Origin: Anisakis pegreffii
Taxonomy: Eukaryota > Nematoda > Chromadorea > Rhabditida > Anisakidae
DNA length: 64,000 nt
Direction of reading: 5' to 3'
Assembly: GCA_035041965.1 (NCBI GenBank)
Contig: JAPYMA010000030.1
Location: forward strand, 43,423-107,422
Part shown: positions 47,911-60,000 of the stretch, one piece after another
Layout of the letters: each line of letters begins with the position of its first letter
How positions within the stretch are numbered: the first letter of the stretch is position 1
Position numbers and translations under genes: made by a program
Notes under the pieces: model-generated
The model's database searches: none
Told to the model about the DNA's origin: nothing
Seen by the model: only the letters and a program-made list of their open reading frames with translations

Positions 47911-48990
47911 TTCTAAGTTTTAGTTTTTTAATTTTTAACAAATTCAAAACCTATCATATGTGAGTTAAAAAATATCATTTTCGAACGACTGAGCACTCGG
48001 CATATTGATAATATAAGTGATAAATTGTAATGGACAGTCAAGGATGATTGTGTGACGCACTGTTCTAGCATTACAGCTAAATATTTCAACTAATTGCTTC
48101 CGTATGGGCAAAACAAGAGAATTATATAATATAAACAAAAGCAGAAGTAAAGAATACCAATATGTTCGATAGGATTATAAAATAAGACAAGCGACTGATT
48201 TATCTACTTGCAAAATTACTGATAATGATTATAATTCGAAAATGTGATAATTGATTGCGTTAAACTTAAGATCATGCATCTGTTTTTTATGCTCAATTAA
48301 AAAGCAAACGCTTTCTGTTACATCAGAACTGATTTTTATCAAATTGTTTTTCAATTTCAGATTAATATGTCTATGCTGCATTTGTGGTTGTTGCATTAGA
48401 TGAATGAAAGGTGGGCCTCCTTTAGAAGACAGTAAGTTGCGCAATGTTAGAATTAAGGACGGGTTTTAGAGTATACAAATAAGAGAGTTTTTGAAAGTAT
48501 CCTCTTTGAGCGAGTTTACGAAAAAAACGAACACATTGGCAACGACGCTGTCGAAGTTCTTATATGTTGAAAAATGACTTGCGAAAGTTTTTGCTGTTAG
48601 AACCCGTTAGATACCTTTGAGAAACTTTTGTTCCATGCGAAAAACTTGGTGAAGGATTTCAGTAAATAAAGAGAAGCAGGATCTATTGACATTTTGTGAT
48701 AAAAGTCAGATGTTAAGGGTGTTATAATGTATATAGACAAGAGATTCGTGAAAGATTCGTATAAAAGGACTCATAAGAGTAATATCACGCGAATAACGAA
48801 GGTAATGATGATCGCTGTATGAAGCAGGCGTTTGTCGTATGAATGAAAGCATAGGCCGCAATGAGTAGTCGATTGATTTAACAACATTTTCGTGGCTTTA
48901 ATATTCCAGTATTTTTGGCTGCAATATTTTATTGCCCGAAGCGTCTCACATCGTCCTCTCTCCCCTTTTCACATTCTTTTTTACTGAAAT
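47911..48990. other. Spacer, no gene seen
   Basis: AT-rich; a few short frames without splice partners. Nothing structural recognised. Confidence 0.4.
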
Positions 48991-49394
48991 TTAGCTAATC
49001 GCCTCTTTCAGTACGCTTCTGATTCGATCTTTTCGCTCCGCCACGTCATTGCTCTCTAACCAACTTCTAACATATTTGTTCACCAAAGTCAAACTTCCGT
49101 TTGATAAATGCTCAAGAAATATTATAATATCACATGCAATATTCAGTGCCCCACTTGAATGTGTTTGAATGCAATTGATGTGCTCCACAATATTTTATTC
49201 TTCAAATGCACTCGTTTCTTATGTGTAACAAGAATATTCATTCTGTTAATTGGTTTAATAGATTCAAACCTATTGTCGGTGGATCATGATTACATCGCTC
49301 TACTTACAGCAAACCGATCAAAATAGCGCCGTACTAGTCCAACTAGGAATGGTCCATTCATAAGAACTATAGGATCAAACAGAACTATAGTAAT
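48991..49394 (-). CDS. Possible additional PLAT-like exons
   Basis: Minus-strand segment 49394-49308 reads ITIVLFDPIVLMNGPF and ends at a strong GTAAGT donor. Segment 49182-48991 reads HINCIQTHSSGALN, then VRSWLESNDV, and stops at TAA. The order and motifs echo the first strand and the IxxHxxSG...W-L part of a PLAT domain. They could be the last domain of the DCX-IQ-PLAT gene upstream, or a decayed remnant. The joining acceptor (GTGGAG) is poor and part of the fold is missing between the two pieces. Confidence 0.35.
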
Positions 49395-50442
49395 CTCCAA
49401 AAAAAAATTCTCGTGATGGATTGATGTTTGCAGTTGTAAGACCAAAATGCTTACTCAAGAGAGATACACCAAGATTGATGTAGTACATTGATGTAGTACA
49501 TTCTTTAGAATGCCTGAACAACATATAATTCTATCGGTTTATGTCGCAACAAATCTTGTCGAGGAAAAAATTTCTGAATTAGAATTGATTCCTTTTGATG
49601 CCAAGCTTTTGTCATTCTTTGAACGCAAAACTTTATATCATATAAAACTTATCAATTCTAGTGAATTAGCTTTGCAGTTCACACTTCGTGATTTTTTAGT
49701 GAGATATTGCGTTCTGAAATAATAATTTTGAAAAAGCAGAATTGGAGCGATGTAATAAATTTTACCGATTAAAGAGATAGTGAATGCTTTATCTGAACGT
49801 TATTTCTAAATCAGATTCATTGATGTATCTCAGGTATTCACAATAATGACACAAAAGAATGTTCGAGCGTCTCATGATGAAAACTTCTTCGATTGCTGCA
49901 AATAAATTTGTTTTTATCAATTGGTTATTCTGAACAAGCTCTCTGTTCTTGTCCAGTACTTCATGCATTTCTATTTCTCTGCATAATCATTATCACATTG
50001 TATTTTAAAAACAAACATCGCATAATTTAAGTGATCAGTGAACAGAAACACTTCATACGAAAACACCAACATTCAAAATGCACAGAACATATCTGTATTA
50101 AAGAATGGACATGAACAATCCATAAAAAAGTCAACGTGAATTATTCACAGAAAGAATGCATGAACGATATGAGCTTGAACAGTTAATACAGTGATGAATA
50201 AATGATCGTAGATAGTCACTGGACAAGGAATGAGTTGGCTGTGAAATAGATTTAAGTCATCTTCATGAATCGATTGCTAAAACTTGAACTGATGAAACAA
50301 TTTGAATGATTGATGATTGACAAAATAAATTTACTAGTAATCGCATAAAATGGAACAAATTTTCAGTTGAATGGTAAATACAAAATAATGCATATTCGGT
50401 TTTAATTGCTTCGTTTAATTAGCATTCGTTTCAATCGATAAA

Positions 50443-50822
50443 CTATAAAGTATGAACTGCAGCCGGCAACCACCACTTCTGCAATTCTCGCTCAATAAGA
50501 GTGAAGCGTCGAGGGTGGCGTCGGTGGTGCCGAATTGAGGCGTATCTAACATTTCGCAGCACACCATTTGGCTGGTTTCTGCTCGAGATGAGAGTAAATC
50601 TGCCTGGGGGCAATAGTTAAATTATGAAAAATGGAAGGCGGGACCGTGATGGCTCTGCAAGACTGCTTGAATGAACGTAAGTAACTCTGCTGCTTCGATT
50701 CTAACGACGACCGGCTTTCGTTCGGTTGGCTTGTACGAGCACAAATGCAAGACTCGATTGAATATGCGTTCAAGTGGATGATCGGTTGCTGTTTCATAAT
50801 GCATTCGTAAATGGGCATACAT
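50443..50822 (-). CDS. Possible two-exon protein of unknown family
   Basis: Minus-strand exons 50822-50645 and 50603-50443 join in phase 1 across a 41-base intron ending GCCCCCAG, giving 112 aa from an ATG at 50822. The composition is unlike the surrounding noise: charged and structured-looking (RIEAAELLTFIQAVL, RHHRRHPRRFTLIEREL) and richer in GC. I recognise no family. It lies between the last confident PLAT exon and the doubtful PLAT-like exons, so it could be a separate short gene. Confidence 0.38.
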
Positions 50823-51006
50823 TCGATTGCTGATACTTTAGAGCATTCGAAAAGGACCTATAAAAAGACAAATGAACTTCAGTTGTTCTATTTCATCAGA
50901 ATGGCACGAAGAGCTTCCACCTTACCAAAAACAAAATTTGCAAGGCAGCCAAATGCTTCATTTTATATTTTCAAAGCTATCAAATGTCGATAGCTATGCA
51001 GAGGAG

Positions 51007-54000
51007 TTAAGAAACAGAAGAATGCATCTCTAGTTTCATCATACAGTTGCCATCATCCATAGTGCATAGATACTCGGGCAGGTAAAACACAGTTTCGCAT
51101 TTCTTCTTATTACTTACGCATGCCAAATGTGCGGTCGCACTTAAACTATGTCGATGGAGAATATACTCAAAGATTTCTTTTCTGTTTTCTGAGAGTTCAG
51201 TCCTGATAATGTTCATTAAATAGCGCTTTCAGTCATCAACGGATCAAGCGCACTTGACAATAAACGCAGTGAAGAACTCTCCCGGAGATTTTTGAATAAA
51301 AATTTCCGTCGGTAAGATTCTCAATTTAAAATTTCCGCCCTTTTCCAACATACAATAGTGGGTGATTTTCCTTGAGAAAAGTCGCTCCTACCGGGCTGCA
51401 TACACAAGTTACAATACGTTTGAAATACCTTTCGAAACGGAAAATATAATAGAGATTGGTATCGCCATCTAACACATGAATCTGATCGCACTTCCATACG
51501 AAGTCATTCTGCAATGATTTAATAGGAAAATAACTTGAAATCAATTCTTAATGAATGTCGTTTTGACAGTTCATCGTGAGAAAGAGTGACGTTGGAGTTC
51601 TTATTTGATGCATTTTATTTGGAGACTTGTAGATCAATAAAAGATCTTACCTTTTCACTTTCTGTGACTACTTCAATCATTTGAGGTTCTCCAATTGTAA
51701 TTGCTTCAAAATCGAAAACGCTATTCTAAAATATCGTCTTATAAACGAGCTTTTAAAAAAACAACACTGTTAAAGAAAATGACTTGCAATGATGCCTGTT
51801 ACGTTTTTACGTTTTGCAGAAGTTTTTCGCAGACCTCTACTCTCTTGTCTACATAATATGATAACTCTTTGAAGACCTCTCACAATATCACTGATTAGCA
51901 CGTATATGAATTTTTATCTCAACGCAACTGTTATTAATCAGCAGTAGATTCTGAAGTCACATTTCTGTACTTCTCGTTAGTCATTTGTTAATCCCAAAAA
52001 ATTGTAAAAAACCTTCATTCTCAACTGTTGACTTTGAAACAGTTAACAACCAATCCACTTCTATTTCTCTTCTCGCCAGTCAGTTCAAAATTCATTCATT
52101 TAATACTGAACTGCTCTTAGTTCTCAACTATATCGTATTATCGCTACCATGTCAGATTGTAGTGGTGATTTGTGTTTGTTGATTAGCTTTCGATGTCCTG
52201 TATCACCAGTGGTTCCTTTGATATTCACACTCACTTCAAAAATACCTGACGATTCACCAGTTGCTACTGTCAATTGATAGTGAGTTGCTGAAAAAATCGA
52301 AATGAATTTAAAAGCTCATAAAAATGTTGGAATTTACTGTTGATAATAATTCAGTGCATGCAACCGAAATTGTATGTTGCTTTCGTTATCTCTAGGACAC
52401 TGGTTCTCACATGAGGAAGGGAAAATTCCCATTCGGCTGGAAATCGAGGGTGTCAGGACAAATTAAAAACACTGACAAACTAATGTTTTTCTTCATAATT
52501 CTTCTACAATCTTCTGATAATTCTTTCAAAATTTTTATCTTCTCTTCTGATGCTATTAGAGAATTGTTGGTGGCGAACTTTATGTTCAATTTCCTGATTA
52601 TCTTCTGATTTGTCGCCAGGAAGTAATAGACTGGCAGAAGCGAGGAGGTGGAGAGGGATGGCGGAATGAAGGCAGGAATTTTACGACTATGCGGATTGTT
52701 GAAAAAGGAAATGACAGTCTGCCATACGTCCAAAGCACGACACGGAGCGCAACGGTGCGAGAACCGATGCTTTAGATCACCTATAACCTCAATCAAAATT
52801 CGTGCATTGCACAAATCCTCCAGAAAAGACCCTCAAAACAATTCCTTCCAAAAGCATGCCAAAATTCATTCTTTAATGTACTTCTCAAGAGAACTGTATG
52901 CATGAAGCACGGCCAGATGAAGAAAAAGATTCTCGATGTTCAGATAGCGAAAAGATTCTTGGAAATTCAAACATTCATAGGCAAATAAAACTAATGAATT
53001 CCGGATCACATGAACACAGCAATAATAAGAGCGAATCGAAGTTATTTCTCTACTCACAAGCCATCGGCGGAATATCGGGCCAAACAGCCGCAAATTCACA
53101 TACAGATGAGAATGTCATCACAGTGTTCATATTGGCGAATCGCAGTTCATCGCCGTTTATTGTATCGACTAGTCGCATCTGTAACTGTTTTTTTTTCATT
53201 ACAATACGAACGAATAATACCATATAACGTACAGACACGAACAAAGTGAATGAAACGCAAACGAAAAAAACAAACAAAACTGATGCATTCGAAAAAAAAA
53301 CCTTTTGAATTTCGAGCACATTTTCATCCGAAGCCGAAGCTTTCTCGGAAACAATGCGATTGAGTGGTTGTGAGGCGCACACTGCGACTCTCACTTTTGT
53401 TATCATACCAACATCCACTTCTTTCTCCTTAAGCATATGCATCTACACATAGGTTAAACAAGAGTTACACACGCTAAATATGCAACTTCAAAATTCATTC
53501 ATCGAATTTGTTCAAAGTGACTCTAGGCTGCATTGAATGTGATGAATAAATAACCTGGAAACTGATTATATTATCAACAGGTGTTGCATCAATAATTGAC
53601 ATCTGGGCAGAAGTACTGATAGAGCAGAGTGTTACGTACGGTGCAAAAGTACTGCGTTCACCGATCGTCATCGACAGAATGTACCGCGCTGGATCTCGTT
53701 TACGTGCCTTCTTCTTTGTAACTCTTGTTGGTAAACCTTCCATTTCTACAACACATTTCATCGCATTAATATCTAATTAGCATCCTTGGTTATTCTTTTA
53801 ACTGCGCTCAACATTATGTTTCTAGCGTGATTTTCAACTTCATTTACAATTTTACAATAATCAAACTATTCGAGTTCACTAGCAATTATCACACTTGATT
53901 TGCTGTAGGATATGAGATTCAACGTAAATTTTTTGATCTGATATACGGGTAAGTTTTTATTTGCCTCTTTTATCAGGAAACAAACAGCTACAGTTTTCAA

Positions 54001-57000
54001 GCTATTTTGAAATAAGACCTTAAAATCTTGAGGGTTATAGCTAGGGATGTCTCTATTCCTGTTCTATCCCAAGGAATAGAATAGAACAGCTCTCAAATGA
54101 GGAACACACAGGATAGAATAGAAAAGAGCCATTTCTGGAGAGGAAAAGAACAGAATAGAACAGTTTTCAAAAACGTGAAATAGAGAGATCACTAGTTATA
54201 GCATTGAGTAATCTTCAAATTCATCAGTCAGTTCACGTTCATGAATTTCTTTATTCTGAATATCTTATTAAATAAGATAGAATGGAAAATGCTCTACAGC
54301 GATGAAAAGGAGATACGAATTTTCCAGATTATTGATTTGAAAAAAAAGCGACTTGAAAAAAAAACCTGAAAGGAGTATTTCTTTGAAGATTTCACCATCT
54401 TCTTCGATATCCTTAACACGAGAGTATTTGAGAACGAAACGATAAGGTACGTGAAGCGATTCCCTTATGAGTACTCGATCCACGAGCCAATTTGCAGCAA
54501 CATTCATACCAACAACACCTCGTTTATCATAAATCGCTTGCAAAACGCTTAAACCTTGGTACAACTGCTCACCTTAACGATTGATAGCAATGATTTCGCT
54601 CATATTATAGTATATATTCATCACTGTCTTTGCACTAATTATCTCGTCTTTAACTACCTCACCTCTCACAACTCCGTCTAAACTAAATATGATCAAGAAT
54701 TCGGAATACTGTGGAGGAAATGACCTCATTCATATACAGACTTTAATATTCTCTTGTGAATTTGTATAGACATGAAAAACTAACCAGTTTCATTTGATGT
54801 CACATATAACCTCAAACAATGAATACGCCCGATGCTAACAGCTTCAGTTTTGAACGCTATTTCCTGCAAACTCAACTCTAGCAATGCGTCATCATGATAG
54901 ACTGAATGACCAACTAGTTTTTAAAACATTTCATTGCATGCGGTAACACTGCTTCAAATTATAACTATGAGCATTAAAATGCATACGTCATAATTGAGCA
55001 TCAGTAAAATGAGTCGTTCAGGCATAAGACGCCACTTCATCTCGAATCAAAATGAGAATTTACATCTTTCAGACCATTGAGTAGGTATTTTTTGAGTTAA
55101 AACTATAAATTAAAGATTCGATCAAGATTTTTAACACTAAAATGGACACAACTGACGTTTTTTCCATCCGATTTATGCTGCAAACGCACGGGGAAGCGGC
55201 CCGTTTCACCGATTTCACCGAAAATTTGCAGTTCTGCGTCTTCCTTGACAATATGACGGCGATTCGAAGATGCTAATCGCATTTTACCCTCATAATTGAG
55301 TACTGCAATTCGGAGAAAATGAATATTTTCGAAAATCAGTGAAATCATATGACCGCAGAAGTTTTGCAATGCAGAGACCAGCAAATTCAGTTGATAAGCG
55401 CTGTGTAAAATGAGCTGAGAAGTAACAGCTTGAAAGTTTGACAAACTGAATTAAAGCAGAGTCTTACAGTTGAGTGGTTCAAACGCTGCTCTAAAAACTG
55501 GAAATTCGCGATAGGGCTGTACATATTTCTCATTACCCTTCCAGCGTAACCACTTCCCGATGTATGAAACCATTCGTTCTTCTGTATCTAGGTCTCTCAA
55601 TTCAACCTTATCAACGAAATAATCTGGCGACTCCCCGGATCCATCAATTTCAATCCGAATTTTCAACAATTCTCCAATATCACCAAAGTCAACCTGAAGA
55701 AATTTTATCAGTTACCTTGGCATTCGCTTAATACAAGTGCCTTCAAAAGCATATGCGCGATAATTTATTGTTAGTAAATAAGATACACTGAAAAATGTTG
55801 TACAGTAATGAAGACTAGATGCGAATATTCGGGATTGCTGTTTCATAAAAACCAATTATCATTGAAACAAATCTGCTTCCCAAATTGTGCTTTCAAAAGC
55901 ACAATTTGAATTAAAGCACAAATTGCGCCTTATTTTATGCCGCAAATGTAAGGAAGAAAACAGAGAATAAAAAGGCATGAGATTATGTTATGTAATATAC
56001 AATTATTCTTGCCCTAGAAATCACTGGGCACTATCGGAGAGTAGCCCAAAACCTCTGTGCTCGCCAAATCGATAATCGAATTTTGAATTTCATGAAGATA
56101 GATGATTTCCAGTAGTGTTACTGTTAGCTGTGCGGAAATACCAAGAAACATAAGCTCGTTGTAATTGATATAATTGCTGATTAAGTGAATATAATTACTT
56201 GCACTGGTCACCAATCAGAGAAACATGCGGACAAGAGAGAGGAATAAAACCTGGACGAGGGAACAAGACGGAGCTGTCATCAATTTGCTATCATAAATTT
56301 TGGTCGTCAGCGAGCTACCACATGTGCCATATCCAACAACACTTAGGCTAGAAGTTGTGCCACCTGTGCCATCTTTTTTACCGGTGTGTAAGATCAGTTC
56401 CCATCTGCCCTCTTCGATTAAATTAAAGAAACAATTATGATTAGAAAGAGTACATATTTTTGCATGATATGCCTTATACCATGAGCAATGCTACAGTTTA
56501 AGCAGACAACTAAGATGTTTCCTGTATGCACGGTTGAAAAAATTGATTGAGAATGCAATCAGTTGGCTCACTTGTTGCCGTACTGTCATCTGGAATTGAT
56601 GCAATATGGTAAAAGGCAGTCGTCTTGATGATTCGTTCAATTTTCCCATCAACCTGACCACTATCAAGCCACTTGCCACATTGAAATAAAAACTGTTTCC
56701 CATCCGCAATGTTCTCGGTTACTAATACACGTTCAATAAATATTCCAGCACCTGACGTCAATTTTAAATGCAAAATCCTTCACTATGAACAGGCGTAAAC
56801 AGTTGAATATGAGCACATTTCAGATATCTTTGACGGAAATGGTATAGCGTTCATTTAATGAATAACTTCATCATCAAATTCGACAGTGTAAACATCGGAT
56901 TAGTATCATTAAATTAGACTGTATGTTCGCCGTGCAAAAGTAACGGAAGGATACGTGAGGATCAACAAAAGTGCTGTCGATAAATTTCCACTGAGAACAA

Positions 57001-60000
57001 GGTTTTTAATTTTTCAACATTTGATAGCCATATTTTAGCGCTTGATTGGATTCGTTGATTGGATGAAGCTACGGTCATCTGCTCATAAATTGATGTTACT
57101 GCAACACAAACTAACTCGAAGAGAGTGAAAGGCTGGAATGATTTAAGCATTACCGTATCCAATGCACTCATGACCAATAACAATCTTCTGTAAGCAACCG
57201 AGTTCAGCAGTTTCAATATGGAACGAGTCCATATGATTTTGTTGAAACTTTGGTTCGTTTGTCTGTAACCAGTTAATATACTGAAAACAACAGTTCAACA
57301 CTAAATACAATTTGACATGCGGCAATCATAAGATTATCCTCTACAGTACCGTTCCATTATATCTTTTACTGGTTGAAGAAGCACCATTAGTTGAGAGTGT
57401 GCATTTGCGATCATCTCAACAAGCAATTCGTTTTCTGACAACACTTATCTTTTTGAAACTATTGAATTTCTTTTTGATACAACAATCAATAAATAATTGA
57501 CAATTCATTCAATTGAATAATGCTTGAATTTTCTTCCAAATTAGTTTATTCCCTTCGACGTTTCATTTGTTATTATTCTAGTGGTATTATTAAAAGGTCA
57601 CACTTACATCTTGTCGCAACAAATGCTTGCCACTTTTATCCAATTCGCCGTGCAATATAATGTACAAATCCTTATCTGTATCTGCCGCCCACCTATTGCC
57701 CGTAATCACTGATATGGTATATGTTGTTTCTGTAAGTTCGTTTGATTATTCTCTTATGATACAAATGTTTCTTTTTGAATTTGTCACTTCATATTCCAGT
57801 GTCCATTGTAGACTTCTATTTCTTTTTTTGAAGAGCATCAGCTCAGATCATATTTAGCAACACACTGCTATCGATAAATATTCTATTGTTAATTAAAAGC
57901 TTTAGATAATATCGGTGCGATCGCTCTCTACTTTGTGTAAGCTTGTGAAAACTGTGTGCCTAAGCTAATCAATATACGTGCATTTAACTTGGTTTTGCCG
58001 TTGATTGCAACATTACTTATGGAACTTAAATGGAAAAAAAGCAATTCAATGCTTCTGAAAAATGATACAACAAGCAAAACGTGACTATTCATTTGCTGTT
58101 GAGCCTTGAATATCTTATCTCATCATATTCCTTTTGCTCGAAAATCGCAGGATTTGCACACAATGTGAATAAAATCTAACATGAAATCGTGAAATAAACA
58201 TTCTTCCAAAAAAATGTTCATATCAAAGTGAGATGGTGAAAATGAAAACAAAAACTTTTTATTACTGTTATTTTTTTCGTTGTCTTGCTCTATTTCAGCA
58301 TCCACCTCATTCACCGCTTCGACCGCAGTTCCATTCTCGCTCTTATTGCTCGTTTCTTCCTCATCGATTACACTCGGCTGCTTTTGGCACGTAGATTTAC
58401 TGTCAGTCTCTGGAACGGCTGCAAAATACACCCTTAACGCAGACAAATTGCAATGTTCAACCGCTTCACTCTATCAGTAAAATATAGCATTGCAATCCAA
58501 AGTTCATTTTGAGTTTGTATCACAGAATATAAAGCCACGATCGCATACACTGATCTTGTGACTGAAGTGTTTTTCTTGTCGCGTATTTCCTCCAGGCTGT
58601 TTGAATTGTGATCGCAGCCTCTTCACGTATATCTTTTTCTTCGTCTGATTCCACCGAATTACCTTGCTTACACTGATTGCTTTCACATCGAATTTCTGCA
58701 AACGAGCGTAATTCCGGTCCAAATCCGTTCAGTAGAAACGCACTATTGGGTCTCGAATGATGCATTCAGTTGTAATGATACGCTTATACAAACTGCTATA
58801 GCGTGACTGTTATATTTCTGACACACTGGAGCGACATCGGCGATTCAAAATGTGTATACACGTTGTATTTAACCTACTCGAATTCATAATGAATGAAAAA
58901 TTTATCCGATAATTTCTTCAGAATACACCCACCATTACTGATTTGCCGTCTTACAAGATATCCTCGGAAACAAGCTTGAATTATTGTTGCAGCTTTATTT
59001 CGTACGGAATCATCATCTTTCGATGAATCAACGCTTTCGATACCTTCATCCGCCTCTTCCCGTCGCTCTTCTGTTCCTACTTCGTTCTCAACTAAACGAA
59101 AGTATTGTATAATCAATTTTCCAATGCATCGTTTCAATTTTCGTTTCGCATACATCATATAAACTCGCATCAACGCTGTGAGTACTGATAATTATATCAA
59201 TTTTTGATAGATTGAAATTCTATTATTGACTGTAAAGATGATTCGCTAAAGCAATTTTGAAGGCTTGATACAGTGAAACAATGCTGCAGCTGATTGCATG
59301 GTGGTTAAATTGAAGACATTCCAATCAGTTTCAGTATCGTTTGCAATATCATTTTAAATCAAAATCAGAAAATATCGACCGACCTTGGGTTTCAGTAAGC
59401 ATTGAAGGAGAATTTGCTTCAGATTTTCCTTCAGCTTGTTCGTGACTTGTTCGTGATGATTCATGCCCATTGCGCTCACTGAGGTTACCATTGGATTCTT
59501 CAGTTTCGTGATCTTTCTCAGGCTCCAAAATTATTGCCTTTGATTTTTGTTCGACTACGATAATAAGTTTCAATCTACTTTGATGTTATGAAATGAAATG
59601 ACTCTATAAGATCTATCAGAGCTGCATAAGAGGTAAGCACTCCGTATGAGTCGTATGCTAAAACGATCTATGATCAAATCTTTGTTCAGCGACGAATATC
59701 AACAAAATAAAACCGTTTGATGAATATCGCCGTAAAATGACGACAATTTGTTACTTCTGGTTGTTTTTTCGCAATAATTAACGATAAAAAGGAACAAATA
59801 ACATGAGGTAATAAAATTAACGAATACTGCACTACGTTTGGTTATGCAAAATATTTACAGAAACTAATTAATCGCTCGGTTGATGGGTGGTTTTGTTCGA
59901 TTGGCCTGCCCGCCTAGCCAGCGGAATGGCGTCGATTAAGACTAAAACAATGCGAAGGGAAACGCATTGTGGCCAGCAACGTTACAAACGTTTAATGAAC

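Noticed and set aside
52407..52814. Minus-strand frame of 135 codons inside the DCX-IQ-PLAT gene.
   Set aside because: It would interrupt the phase-1 join between exons 53058 and 52287, which fits the PLAT fold exactly; no domain motif.
56962..57153. A minus-strand frame following the IGHECIGY exon that looked like the second half of a PLAT domain (VAVTSIYEQM...).
   Set aside because: Joining it would need a 22-base or frame-breaking intron. The exon at 56751-56572 joins in phase and completes the domain perfectly (AGIFIERVLVTE, CGKWLDSG).
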